Below, one piece after another: positions 24,401-39,400 of a DNA stretch of 64,000 nt. Below the pieces are notes generated by a model. That model was not told where the DNA came from. It saw nothing but the letters and a program-made list of their open reading frames with translations, and searched no databases. Each line of letters starts with the position of its first letter. Positions within the stretch are counted from its first letter, which is position 1. The translations under genes and the position numbers were made by a program. This stretch comes from Anadara kagoshimensis (Eukaryota > Mollusca > Bivalvia > Arcoida > Arcidae): positions 19,527,534 to 19,591,533 of the forward strand of contig CM037874.1 in NCBI GenBank assembly GCA_021292105.1. Reading direction: 5' to 3'.

Positions 24401-27400
24401 CTTTGTTTGTGACAATTAAATACTCTTTATATCCATAGAAAATCAAATAAAATTTTTGAAAGTTTGATATTCACTTACTTGTACCTAGTCCTAAAAGGAA
24501 ATCTGTATGCTCATCCGCGATTGTCATAAAGTATGTCTGTAGAAAGGAAAATGTTGGCGTAATGGGGATTATACATGGCAAAAATGACGAAGTTTACACT
24601 GGAAGTGATGTCCTTGATGAAGTTTTACGTCATATGCGCAACAGAATCCGCCATTTGCCTGGATTTTCAACATGTTAAATCCCAATAGCATCACGTTTTA
24701 CCCTGTACAGATATATTCTGGGCTAATCGCGGATGCGGATACAGATTTCCTGTTACAACTAAGTACAAGTAAGTGAAAAATATCAATCTTTATTCAGAAT
24801 TTAATTTTCTATGGATATGAAGAGTATTTCACATCACAAACAGAGTGGTTCCCACAGTGACAGTAGTTTTAGCAATTTTCGCAATTGTACATTAGCGCTA
24901 ATTTTAATTTAATGTATGTTACTGTAAACTTTTTCCATTATTTAATTATTTATATACAATAGATCTCTTTATTTTTGTATTAAATTTACAGACCATACTG
25001 TCTCTCACTACCTATTTTTGAATCCCACTCGGGACAGAACCTGGCGTGAAAAAGTTTCTAAGTTCACTTGACAAAGGTCGATAGGTTATTCCGGACACTC
25101 TGGTATCCTCCACCATTTCTAAACCGTCCATTTTAGTGAATAATGTTTGACTTGGGCATTGAACACCATTAGAACTAATATGAAATAAATTTGTTTATTT
25201 TTGTATTACAGGTACAAGGAGGAAACATAGAAGAAATAATAGAGAATTTGATATCTGAGTTTGAATGTCATGCTGATAAAATGTGTCAAATTGCTAGCTT
25301 TGCTGCTGCTAGCTCTACTGATGCTCAAAGTAAGTTTATTAGAGGATATTTTGTAAGATGACACTATTATAAACTCAACATACAGTTAATTTTAAGTAGT
25401 ACAAAGGCCATCTGCTTTTATCCCAACTGTTTTTATGTCATCTTAACCTGTGTTTATATAAGGGTCACGTGCTGGTAGAGGTTACTTTTATTGGTTCCCT
25501 ATGTGGCCTTTATAGACAGGTTTGACTTTATTACCACTGGAATTTATTTCAAACACTTTGCAACAAATTTTAGTTTTAAATTCACAATTGATTGGAGGAT
25601 GAGAATTGAATAAATCATAATTCATCACCATCATTTGTTCAGACAAAGTTGACAAATCAAGGTAGACTTATAATTATAAAGATAAACATTGAAGAAAGGA
25701 ATTTTGGAACTTCAAAATAGTGTGGTGTTAAGCAAGGTGGCAAAGTTATCAAAGAGCATTATAACAAGGTTTTGCTGTGTGTTGATGTTGAACTTATATT
25801 AAGGTTAGTTTTTACATGGGCTATTATTAAACATATTGTGTTGTAGGAGTTAGAGCTATAAGAAGTGGTGTGTCACATTTAGAACATCTTGATCCCGATA
25901 TTGGTCCAGCTGCGTTTGGCCATGGCGAAAAATTCCAAGGACAAGATGGCAGTCAGACATGTTAAGTTACTAATGAAGCAATGGTCATTTGAGATGAATA
26001 ACCTGGTACAAGTGTTAGATGAGATGACTGACCCAGGGATGTTTATACTTGTGTCAGGTAAGCATGAACAATACATTGAATTCCTGCTAGACAAAATCGC
26101 CATTGACTACTAATTTCTGAGAAATTGTTTCAGAAAATAACCCTTTTGAAAATACTGTAAAAGGGTTATGTATTCACAAATTTTGTAATTTTTGCCTACT
26201 ATTTATAATTGGAGAAACATAGGATTTTGTGAAGTCTGTCAAGATCTTCATAGAATATTTGCTCTCTCTTCAAGATTTTTAAGACATACAGCTCTGCAGT
26301 TTGTTTTCAATAATATGAATAAATGCAAAAAAAAAATAATTAGACAATTTTATTTTATTGAACTTTAGAAATGCCTCTTAAAATTAGGATTTAAAACAAC
26401 AATATTATGCTTGAATAATTTTGATTATGATAGTAAATAATGTTCTATATTTTTCATTGCAGAGGGGAAAGTTTCATTTACAATGTTCTATGTTGCCATT
26501 CATGATAGACAAAATTGCCATTGGGTATTATTATTTGAGAAATGCTATCATTAAGTAACCTTTAAAGCAGATTTGTGAAAATACTTGTACAAATAAATGA
26601 TTAATTCACAATTTTATAAATTTTTGGCTGTTAATGATTTGACTGCATGTATGTGGAAACTTAGCATTTAAATGTATGCACTTGATTAATTTGATTGTAG
26701 AGTAGAAACCTTTAAACCCCTGTATACAAATTCATTTTTATTGTAGAAGAGAAAGTTAAAGAGGACATCAGTACTTGTAGAGGATTTATAATGACTTGTG
26801 ACGAGTCTGGTATATCTCTGATGTGCCGGTCTATGATTGGACGGGCCAGGAGAGTGTGTCAGGTAGCAGAACATATTATGGAAAATCATCATGATGCTGT
26901 GTACAGAAATGGTCTTCTTGTTTATGTAAAACAGCTACAAAAAGGTACTTACTTACTTTCATAGCATACTTTTATACTTACGATTCATTATGCCTTCTAG
27001 GATATAGGACATCAATGAAGGTTCTGCAATCAAGGTCTATTTTGAACTATCTTTTGGACATCTCCCTAAGTGATTTTTAGGGATTTCATTTCTTCAAATG
27101 CCTGATGTCAGGTGGTCATAATTTTTACTCTTATCAGTTTGTCAATTCTCCTTAGTTTCAGATATGTTCATTAATTTTCTTTAAAATTTGTTAAATTCTC
27201 TTTGGAAAATAAAATAAATCATCCATTGAAAGATTATGTTTAAGAATATTGTCTAGTTTGTATAACAATGAGTTGCCAAGCGTAACTTGATAAAAATACT
27301 TCCAAAATAAAATTATAGTATTTTACAGTTTTTGATTTACAGTAAAATCTGGATTTATGGCTATCATTCAAATTTTGGTGTTATTAAGGGGTTTGGAGAT

Positions 27401-30400
27401 AAATCTAAAGAGGAACCTTATGAAGTAAAATATAAAGGATTTGGAATTTTGGACTTAGAAATAAGTTGGAGATAAGCAAGGTGGCTAGTTATTTACCAGG
27501 TATTATAATGAGGATTTATTGTACATGTAGATGTATGTGTAGTTTTTGTCTTGAATACACTAAGTAATTATACTTTTTCAGCAATAACAGGAGTGCGAGC
27601 AGCCAGTAATAATGTCACCTCTGACATTAATAGTTCTGTTGCAGTGGAAACATTGTTACGGAGATTTAACCACCTTATTGATTGCATTGGTCGGGTAAAA
27701 GGTGGACTGTCCAATGAAAATCATCCAGATATATTACATCCAATGAGAAAAGATCTTAGAAAGGAAGAGAAAACAGGTTATAAAGCATATTTATCATTAT
27801 TTCAATTTATTTTGCTCACCTAAGAACAAAGTGATCAAGTCAGCTTTTGTGTTTTTTTTCTGTCATGTGTTGTCCGCAATGAATCATACCTTAACATTCG
27901 ATTGTTAAAACTTAAGAGGCCAAAATTTAATCCAATTATCCAATCTACATTGAACTTGCTGAGCGTGACCCTCTTGGCAAAAGCTAGGTCAAGTTCATAT
28001 ATATTGGTCGTGTTATGTCAATAAGTACCAGTATTCTGAGGATATAATTGTACCCCCACCCCCTAATTCAGTAAAATTTAGAGCATATAATTCAAGATTT
28101 TCTTTATCATGTCCATTTTACAACTTGGTTCCTATTCACAGTGGCCAGGTGGTCTTAACTGCACAGATCACAGCACCTTTTTATCCCCAGGTTCAATCAA
28201 ACTGAGGACAGATCCTCTTTGTTAAAAAGTTCAGTTGTCAAAAGTTTTGATTTTCTCTGTTTTCCACCATCCCAGAACTGTAGCCTTGATGTATGTACAT
28301 GAAAGTGAAAGGATAAAGTGAGGCATGAAATTCATTACTCCAATCTACCCTGCTTCTTTAATTTTACCATCTTGTACTTGTAGGAACCATGAATTGAAAC
28401 CGTAAAATTTAACAGGTATCTTTGTACACACTTTCGACACTTTTTATCATTTCCTAAATATGTAGAGTTGAATGATTTCTGATCCCATGTCAAGCAATAT
28501 GCAACCAATTGCCCAACCAACATAATCACTATGTGTATTACAAAACTGAAATCTATTTACATTAACTGTTTCAGTAATGACAGGTGTAAAAAGGGAGATA
28601 ATTCCACAGAAAAAGATATATTCTGAGTCAGCTGGAAATTTGAGAGCTGTTTCATCTAAGAACAAATTTTTAGCAACCACATGCAGCGAGAGTCGTTTGA
28701 TGTCTACTAAAGCACCACCTGTTGAAGTGGATCCGTTTGTACCCAGTAAATCAGTACCGGTCAATGAACAGATGGTGATGGTTAAAGAGAAGAAAAGTTA
28801 CAGTAAACCCCACAGTAAACATAGGACTTTCTTATCAGGTAATGTGACAAAGTTATCAGGATATATACATACTGTATACATTGCAATTATGCATAATATG
28901 CCTCTATTGATGTACAGTAAAACCTGCTATAGTAACCACCTCTAGATAATGACCACATGTCCATTAAGACATTAAGACCAGAGATTAAAAATCCAGCTTT
29001 TTTCAACAAAAAGTGACCTCTACATGTATATAGGGACCTTTCTATAAAATTTATGTTTCTTTGATTCTTTGGGTAGTTAATTTGATTTTTTTTCACCATT
29101 CTTGAAATGACAGATACACAAACACATATATATATATACATGTATCTAGATTATTACGTACTTGTACATTAATCCTTGAGAGTTTAGTAAATTACATGTC
29201 TTATTATGTCGGCCATTTGTGGAAAAATTGCTGATGCATTGTCAAGCAACAAGAGGCCTTTCCTCTATTTTACTTGGGTTGGACCTGATTAATCTAAACC
29301 TGAAACAGCACAATAATGATTGAACTACATGTATTGAAGCTGTATACACAGATTATGTGAATTATTTGAAACATTTTTTGTAGGTTACTTGTTTTTGAAA
29401 GTTCTGAGCTCTTGATAAGAACTATGATTCCCATTCAATATGTTTCATCCTGTTTTATGCACACCCCTGTCGAATGAAGTACTGTTTTAAATGTTCTAAT
29501 GTGGAAAATAATCTGATAACTTGTATATTTTACAGATAAAGAACTGTCTTATCCAGAGTCTTTGTGTAGGCAGTTGCTGGCAGCTGCTGCAAAGGGAGAT
29601 AAGCAGAAAGTTAATTCTATTGGTGGAGATCTTTTTGGATGGACCAATCATATTGTAGATGCAGCACAGATTGTAGCTTTTCATTGTGAAGGAGATAAAA
29701 AGAAGTATGTCCACCTCACCCTCAGCATGTCTCCTGTATTGTTCTTTGCCGGCTTGTACTTTTACTGTAAACATATTTATTTTTGCGGTATACTACTTGT
29801 AGTTTTCGCTTATTTCACGTCCATTAGTCTTGTGTGAAAATTTATACAGAGCGACAGTTGTATTATGCTTATTGCGTTATAGTGCATTTTTCAAAAATGC
29901 AAAAATTTAACTATGCGGATATGTCTAAACTTCCTTTACTGCAAAAAAAAAAATACACACGAAATTAAATTTGTTTACAATAACTTATTTCTATTACAAA
30001 ATCCTAAGATATGCCACTTGTTCCTTGTAGATACTTTTATAAAATAGTCATTAAGACTTGAGAGATGGTGCAATACTGGACAGTGTTTAACAGTGTATTA
30101 TGACAGTATCTTTGGTGGACTGGATTTTAGCTTTGCTAGCGTATCACTGCTGTTTTTTCCCCAATTGGAAAACTTTAGTCAAATTCCGTAGAGAAACTAC
30201 CTGTATTCTGTTGCAATTTTAGGCAAACAAAATCAGTGATGAGTAATTGATATATACATGATTTTTTTTTTTAACATTTTCAGAAAAATTAATGAGCTAT
30301 CTTATGAAGTGGATGAATTAACCCCTCAAATTCTTGAGAAATCAAAGTATGTTGTACTAGGAGATAAAGAAGAAGAAAACAGTCTAAAACAGATGGTGGA

Positions 30401-33400
30401 AGATTGGTCATCAAAGGTGATTTTTAGTAAAGAAGACCTTATGTAATACTTCCAGCAGCAGTGTCTACTTGGGTGTCCTATGTTTAAGATTTTTTATGGA
30501 AAAATGTTTTTAAAAAGTTCTTATTATCAGTTGTCAATTGTTTAAGTTCTTCATTGAAAATTTTAAATGTTAAAATCTTTCCAAGTTTTTTATTGACAAA
30601 TATTTTTTGATTTTTGGCGAAGTTTATTTGATCAAATAGATATACAGATGAGCTCTTCTGCTCTTATTTGTACTCTGATCAACTACATGTGGTAGAATGA
30701 ATCAAGGTTTTACTTTAATTTATTCTTACAATCATAAACAAACATACTAACAGGGCTCTACATTAACTTTTTTTCTAACTTGTCTCATCGGACAAGTAGA
30801 AGAAAAATTTGGTTGTCCTTCAGCAAAACAGACTTGTATGAAAGTTCACAGCTAAATTCAGTACTACACTTACAGAACTACTTAAAGCTACAACCTGTCT
30901 GTTTATTAACTCAAACCTAAAGTGATTTAGTGCTTATTGTTAATGATAAACTGTGTGATAAACCTGTTCACAGCTGTAAGTATCAATTTGCTTGACCAAC
31001 TTTCTTGGAACAAGCGAATTTGTTTTTTGTTCATGGTCGTAGAAATCTTTTTTTCCTCCTAAGACTTTTTTGATTTTTTAAGAGGACCAGACGAAAACCC
31101 AAATTTGGACAGATCCATTGCCTCTCCCGTTGTCACGTGTAAACAATCTATGTTAATTGAATGCTTCAATGTTGTTAAAGCAAAAATGTCGATCTTAAGC
31201 CCAGAGGAGAGTAAGATTATAACCTTGTTCCAAAGTATTTGACATACAAGTTCCAGTCGATAATATTGTCGCTTACAGTGTAAAATATTCACTTTAGAAA
31301 CATGATCAATGATATAGAAGGGGCGACAGAAAATGTTACACTGTCCAGTTGGCTTGTCCGACAACACTTTTTAGTTGTCCAGGGCAATTAGGCTAACGTT
31401 AATGTCAAGCCCTGACTAATCCATGTACAATAAAGAAGCAAAGTAAAAAATTTGAAATCAACAAGTTAGGTTAAACACGTGAACTTCCAATAGGGAAGTG
31501 ACGCCGGGTGCTCTGAAAGGGTAAGCACCTCCACATGAAATTCCATGTACTTTGAGCACAACAATTTAACATGAGTTAAATGTTCTTCCATATTTGATTT
31601 TGTTACAGGTGGAGAAGATGAGAGTTTATGTTGATGTAGAAATAGACAGATGGAAAACTATTGTGGACAGAGTTTATGATGCTGCCTTAAGTTCAAACGG
31701 ACAATTACTTTCTACAGAGGTTAGTTATTTCACTTTTAATTTAAGTTTCAGACAGTCTGTCTGTCCAAAATTCTTGTCTGCACTAATTAACCAAAACTAT
31801 AAAGAACTATTTCACGAAACTTGCTGAAAGGTATCGACATAGATAAGAGATGTGCATATCATTAACCTGAGTTAGTTTGCTCACTTTCTTTTGAGTTATG
31901 GCCCTTTGAACATAAGTGCAAATCACACCAAAAAAAAAAGAACCTGATGGTGGGGGATCTTAATCTGTTATATACTTAAAATTTGTCCTTTCGTTTTAGC
32001 TCACCTGAGAAAGCTCAGATAAGCTATTGCAACATGTCATCATCCTATGCCCATATGCCTGTCATGCAAAGTCTGTCTCTTGCATTGTCACTATTATATA
32101 TTTCAGAGTTGACTTTTCTGTTTTCTTTATAATAAATCTGAATAATTTTTCATTAGCCTGTTGCCTGCAGACATGATATAGATGGAATTTCTTACTGTCA
32201 TCAAGATACAATATTGTACAGACTAAGATAATGCTACTGCAATTGTTTTATATGATGCTCTTAACAATTAAATTAAATATACAATTAAAATGTTATTGAC
32301 AAGATGGTGCATTGTTACTGACCAATTATTTTGCATAGATTCAATCTTTTTGAATTAGAAATAAGAAATAGCAAGGAAAGTTTGTTAGAAGTGCTATTTT
32401 AAACTCTATCAGATTGCAATTATTGATAATCATTTCTCATTGAACAAAACTTATTTTCCAAATTGAGTTGCTCTTTGTTATTTTGTTATTTGACAAAAAT
32501 AAATGTTAAATATTTTGTTGTTGCTGAAAACTACTTTCACTTTGTACATTTTCTCAAAGATTGAGTGTATGCAGTGTCACCAGAGAGCTGTTTGTGATCT
32601 TGTAACCTTGACTGAAGGTTTGGAAGAAGAGCGACATTTCAGTAGTAAGAGCAAACTAGGTCAATTGTTTGATGATAGAGACGAATTAGAGGGATTAGCA
32701 GTTACCATAGCAACAACAGCAGAAATGTTACAAGGTTCAGGTACCAATTCATTAATTATTATTTTTATAAATAAATGTCTCATGTATATTATACATGTTA
32801 TAGTTGAACAAATCCTTTTCTGTTGGTCTACAAGTTTTCATATAGTAAAGATTTGAGTTGAGTAATGATGTTTAACGTCCCAGTAAAGAATATTTCACTT
32901 ATATCGAGATGTTGCCAGCTATAGGAAAAGATGCAGAAATTATTCCAGTGTGTTGCATTGATGGCATTATACAGCAGGGTTCTTTATCATGCCACACCTA
33001 CCTTGACACAGGACCTTTCATTCGAAAGAACCATGACTTTCATTTTGTAATGCCAAGTGCTTCAGTCACAACCCACTTTCAAGTCTTGGGTCAGACCCAG
33101 TCGGAGATCAAACCCATGACCTCCCAAATATGGAGCGAGCACTCTACTAACTGAGGTACTGCAGTGTTCATATAGTAAGGACTATACATACAAGTCACAC
33201 TGCACCTCTAACCCCTTTTGACTCTGAAAAGACAAAAGTATAAATTGAAATGCATTGAAAGATATGTGTATGTATCATTACTTGAATTTTTTTAATGTGC
33301 TTGAATAATAGAGCCAGTTTAATAGTACATGTAATTTTCTAATATAGCTAAAGTGTATTGAAGAAGTCATAAATGCATTTATTTTCAAAGTTTTTAATAT

Positions 33401-36400
33401 TTTCAAATGTGTTAAAGCATAAATTCAAACTTAAAGTTTTGTAAAGTAACCTGGAAAAAACTTTATAATTTCTAGTCAGCACTATTTAAAAATGGATTTT
33501 GTAATGATTTTCTGGGTTTGACTGTTATGCAACTTGAACTTGTTTTTCATGTATTTTAGTATCAGATATAGAAGAGAAAATACAGCTAGAACAACGATGT
33601 AGAGAATGGGCTGTAAAGATGTACTGTGTACTAGATGACCTTGAACATTTGACCTCTGACCTTAAATCACTTGGTTGTAACCGGAAAGTTTGGATTTCAG
33701 TGGATGTGATGGACAGAAAAGACACTGATGTTTTAGAATTTATTGAGACAGAAAATAAAAGATATAAGGAACTTTTACATGGATGTTGTTTAGGGTAGGT
33801 ATGGTAAAGAAAAAAATCAGTTTTGTATCCGAATACACTCATCTATATGGATGCATCATGTCTCCAGTCATTTCAGTAAATTTTTAAGTAAAAGTCTCGT
33901 CTCTCAAAGTAGGCAGAAATGTGTTATTTGTATTGCAAAACATTGTTATGTCACAGGAAAACATTAAACCCTTGTAGATGTTAGGAGTATTTGGCTCTCA
34001 AGAGAAGGATTTTGTTTCATACCGTATATACATGTCTCCATATATAAGACACTCCATTAAAAACATAGCAGAGGATTTCAAATCTTGTATTTTCTAAAGG
34101 TCATTTACATGTATATACATGTCAAAATTTTGCCAGAGAAGTTTTAAGGTTTTGTCAGCAATTTTTCAATTACATAAATAAAGAAATAAAATTTTAAGCC
34201 TATTTAGTTGGATATTAATATTAATTAATTTCTGTTATATTTGTGTAGGCTAGAGGATAAATCTGTAATGGCTACGACTTTATGTCAAGATTTAGATTCC
34301 ATCCATGTAGACATGAAATCCGCAGTAGCATGTAAAGGTACTTCTAAAACAGCCAATCAACAATCAGGAAAATTCCTCATGTTATATGTTCCAGAAAAAC
34401 TAGGATTGTTATCAGGGAAATGGATTCTTAAGGTACATGAAATAATTAAAATGAAATTGCCAAAGTCTAATAAAAATATGGATACTACATGTATAAAACT
34501 TTGATTCATTGCCACCATTTATTGTGTCAGATAGAAAAAAATCAATTACACACATAAAAAATCATCAAAATATGTGTACTGTAAAATTTTTGCAACTTCT
34601 TAAAAAAATTCTTGTCGCAAATTAATTTGGAAACATTTATTAAGTTTATTAAACATGTTTCCATCTTTATATTGAAGAGTTTTGTAACAACAGTAAAGGT
34701 ATTTTTAATTTTCACAATTTTGTCTATTTGTCTCCATAATTACAAGTGCCCTGTCCCCATTCATGTTCGACTTGAGATACTTGTTTGGGGTTCATTCAAT
34801 TTGCCTGTGGCCCAGTAGAGATATTTACAATTGGAATTCATCTTTAGATGAACCTATTTGTTTTTACTTTTAGTCGAGTTGACACTCCCATATAGTCAAT
34901 ACTTGAACCTAGAAATGTTTTTTCCTATGAAGTTTTTTTGCTGTTTTGTATTCTATAGGGTCCCTAGATTAAAATTAGGTTAGTTGCCCTGGAGGCAACA
35001 TTGGGCAAATTGAATAATTTGCATATATCCAAGATAGCTGCCTGAGGCCATATTGAAAATCTATCTTTTGTAAGAATTGTTCTACAATAGCTTGCAATAT
35101 ACCGTTTTATATGTTTTTAGGGATGATGAACTCATTTCTGTTGTTGTTTTTACATTTGGGACATTTTGAAAGTATGTTTAACAATTTTGACTAGACAAGG
35201 GTTTATTGTAATTAGATTAACTCAGCATATCACATTCAATGCTGTGTAACTGAACCATACATCTTGATACGTTTTGATTAAAAGGTCATAAATGAGGCTC
35301 GAACAGTTCCTCTTAATAAGAAATTAAAAACATAATCTTTGGCAGCAGTGAAATAATTCGATTTTTACATAAACAATGATACATTACGTCATGTAATGAA
35401 GTATTATGGTTTGGGGAATCTGCAGCAAAATCTGTCAATGATAATGCACAACCTTCCACAAAATTGTTAGGTTGGAGTTGAACAGTAGAACTCATTTTAT
35501 TTATTTTTATTTTTTATTTTTTTTGGTTTTATGATAGTTTTTGATATTTTGATTAACTATTTCCACTCCAAATGGCCGCTATGAGACACACGTTATGAAT
35601 TCAGACTTCCATGTTCATCCATGTGGTATAAGTGAAAAGGTAGTGCAAAGTGAAGATTTGGCTGACTTCTGGTGTCTCAACTTACCTAAGTTACCATTAA
35701 GCAACATCTCGACATCTAGACCTGTAACTACTGTTTCACATATAAATTATACTGGACTGCAGAAAATAATACCCTTGCACTGTTTACCACCAAAACTATT
35801 TGTATCCTGAATAACAAACCCAACAAATAATTTTATTGGATGCTAGACATGTACAATATGCTGGTAAACTTTCTTATTGTCTGCTATAAACACATGCGTG
35901 TCCTGTCGAGGATATTGCATGTCGACACCATAGTGATTATAAGGATGCTGTCTTGGTTAACCAGTTTGGAGAACAAACTGCTATCAAATTTGAAAAAGGC
36001 ATGACTCTCTAATCTGATCCTTTTAGTGGGTAGATTGGTGCTTCTCTGATCGATTGGAATGAATATATTCTGAGTGTGATACGGACCATAACTCAAAGAG
36101 TTCAATCCTCGATGTTTTTTGGATATATATGACCAAAATGTATTGCTTATTCAAACTACCTTTAAATAAGAACAGGTCATAAGGCAATTGTTTACAAAAT
36201 TGCTTCAAATGTGTCAATGTGGTGGATTCAGTTGCAATGGATGTGAAGATGGAGTAAGAGTACAATCCAGTCTACTTGATCAGTTTTATAATGCCATCAT
36301 TAACTCTATAAAGATGATAAAGACAATTCGTTTCAAAGTGATGCTGTCAAGATGCAAAAACACAGCCAGTTATTAATCTTGGAAACATATTTCTTTGGTT

Positions 36401-39400
36401 ATCGTTGTTTGGACAGCAAGGGTAGTTTGAGCATAGCTTCTGCTTGCATTTGAAATCGGTTCTGTTCCTTTTTGACACTGGTTGAAAATAGTTGTCATTG
36501 AAAAAGGAATGAAGTCAGCTCTGGTCAAATCGCTTTGTGGAGTTCGTTCACCCAAAACTCGCAATCACAATGATTCACAGTTTTTCTACCACATCTCTTG
36601 ATCACATGGCGATAACCCATCAGATTTCATTGCATCAATCCAAAAAAGGTCATATTGGTACCCAGACACTTTTGTTTTTCGACAAATACCATCTCATATA
36701 TTCTAAGAAACCAGGACAGAGGGAACACCACAGCAATATGTATACGATTGTGGATTCGGCCATGATGAATCCGGCATAACTATGGTATCATATGTTCTCC
36801 AGGCTGCAAAGACAGGTCGTGATATCATTTGTGTGCTGATTGACGACACAGATGTTTTTGTTTCCCTAGTGTATTGGGTGTACAAGCATAAGAACAATGT
36901 GATGTACAGATGGAGTAATAGGATAGAAGTTTTTGAACATCAATGCAACAAACTATGGTCTTGATTTGAGATGTCTTTGACTGCCAGACATGCTTGCTGT
37001 AAGTGCCACGGTCTTGGTCTAAGATGTCTTGAACTGCCAGGCATGCACACTGTAAGTGTCATGGTCTTGGGACGAGATGTCTTGAACTGCCAGGCATGCA
37101 TTCTATCAGTGTCTTGGTATTGGGTTGAGATGTCTTTAACTGCCAGGCATGCATTCTATCAGTGTCATGGTCTTGGTTCGAGATGTCTTGAACTACCAGG
37201 CGTGCATTCTATCAGTGTCTTAGTCTTTGGTTGAGATGTCTTGAACTGCCAGTCATACATTCTATCAAAGTCTTGGTCTTGGGTTGAGATGTCTTGAACT
37301 GCCAGGCATGCATTATATCAGTGTCTTGGTCTTGGGTTGAGATGTCTTAAACTGCCAGGCATGCACACTGTAAGTGTGATGGTCTTGGATCGAGATGTCC
37401 TGAACTACCAGGCGTGGATGCTCTTAGGGACATGGACTTCGTTCGAGATTTCTTGAGCTGGTATGTATGCATGTTCTTAGTGGTTGTGATACAGCATCAT
37501 AATTACAAACTCTTATTCTCCTCATTTAGCTGATGTTCTTGGTTAACAAAGATCACAAATAACTTTATGGGATCTGAACCATTCTTTGTTTTTCTGTATT
37601 GCCAGCAAGCAGGGAAAACTGTGACGTTTCCTCAGGCTCTTCATAAAGAACACCAAAGCCTTATAGTTTTAACTTTGTATCAAACACCATATTCTGTTGT
37701 CGCACCTTTAGTTAATGTTGTAAAAGGGTACCGACAGTCAAGATCCTCCTGAGCAGTATGAGATGATAACCGGTTTCGGATTGAAATTCAAAGATCAATT
37801 CTCATTACATGTTATAGCGAAAGGATACCCGGCGCCCCAAGAACTTCTTTGTCATGTTATGTCAATGTAAGGCACAAAATCATAAGTGCAACACACAAGG
37901 ACATGCTTGCCTAAAGAAATAATCCTGTACATAGTGTTGTAACTGTTCTGGAGATGGGAGTGTTTAAATTTTTACACAAGGTTGAATTGTTTTTTGACAC
38001 ATATGGTCCGTCATTATAGACATGGTGGTATTTAATGTAAAACTAATGCCAAAATTGAGTTGCCCCTGTCTAAATACCCCTGCAAAGATGTATGACAATC
38101 CATTATCGAATTGTTTTTGTACAAAATCAATATTTCAAGATGGCGTCCGTCGGTCATCTTGTGTTTATAGCTTATTGTGTGAGTTAAGTGTTTCGTATGT
38201 AAAAATTAACAACAGAAATGGGTGTCTCATGCCTGAAAACATCTAAAAGGATATATTACAACCTATTGGAAGATATTTTATATCATTGTATGTATTTTAA
38301 TTTGACGTTTGGCGGCCATTTTGGATTTATGTATATTGTGCAAGTTGCCCAAATTTGCCCGAAGGGCAACTAAGTTAATTTTGTTTAAGGACCCATAAGG
38401 AAAACAAAACAGCAAAAAAACTTCATAGGAATGAACATTTCTAGGTTCATGAAATGCCTACTCGACTATTTCATTCAATTGCTCATGAATATGGTGTGGG
38501 TCATGCCTTCTGATGACATTATGTTTATCTATCTAATTAGGACATCCAATGTCATCCTCTTGAGATGTGCATTGTTTGATTGGTCAACCTTCAAGCCTAG
38601 TCCCAACTTTCCTATTCTTATTTATTAAAGGCTGTTCCAACAACCTCATGTTTGTCGGAATTTTTAACAAAATAAATTATTTTAATGAGAATTTTTAATT
38701 TCTCACATGCTAATAATAATTTTTTATGATTGTAAATATAGGAAATAACATTCTATTCTGAGTGTATTCATTCGGTCTTATGAATGAGGGTCAGGAAAAG
38801 TATATTTAATGAACTGTTTCATTCATAAGACCAAATGATTACACTCAAGTAGAATGTTATTTCGTAAATAAGCAGATTACAAAGAACCATGCTTAGATAA
38901 CCTTCAATTCAATTTGTTTATACTGACATTATAATTATGACATTATAATTACAGGTTTTACATTGTGTGGATAATATACACGAGGAGGTTATAGAATTTG
39001 AACAACCATTAAATGGAATTGCTGATGTAGCATTTCATAATAAGTCTGCTGTCACAGGTAATTGCTTTTTTTCCCATTCATCAGAGAGAGTTTTCCACCT
39101 CTTTTTGACAAAGATGTAATTTCTTTCCCACTCTTAGTGGTGAGACACTCCATACAGTTCCAAACTCACATCAATAAAAAAAAATCAATAATAAAAATGT
39201 CATAATCATGATAATCTTATAAATAGGTGTGATGCAATATTATGAAAATGTTGTATTTGAGCAACCTTCAAGAGCATTTATACCATTCAAAAGCCACATA
39301 TATCATGTGAATATATTTCACTATGGCTCAAAAGTGCATTTTATGCTTTTATCTAAGAATAATATGTACAGTAAAAAATTAATATTACTTGAAATAATAA

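Larger units (their letters stand above)
34871..38468. mobile_element. 3.6-kb TIR transposon relic in intron 20
   Basis: TAGTCGAGT at the left and ACTCGACTA at the right, followed inwards by inverted blocks GAACCTAGAAATGTT, TCCTATGAAG, TTTTTTTGCTGTTTTG and GGGTCC, then hairpins of TTGCCC/GGGCAA. The coding relic at ~36188-36960 is probably its former protein. Confidence 0.75.

Noticed and set aside
28447-28764. 105-codon minus-strand frame opposite exon 14
   Set aside because: Shadow of the plus-strand linker exon; spans its acceptor.
31059-31367. 102-codon minus-strand frame ending in a KKSKKS motif
   Set aside because: Lies inside a 664-bp TIR element across its end; no transposase motif, so not called a gene.
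36971-37234. 87-codon Cys/His-rich repeated open frame
   Set aside because: Product of the 53-bp minisatellite, not a zinc-finger protein.
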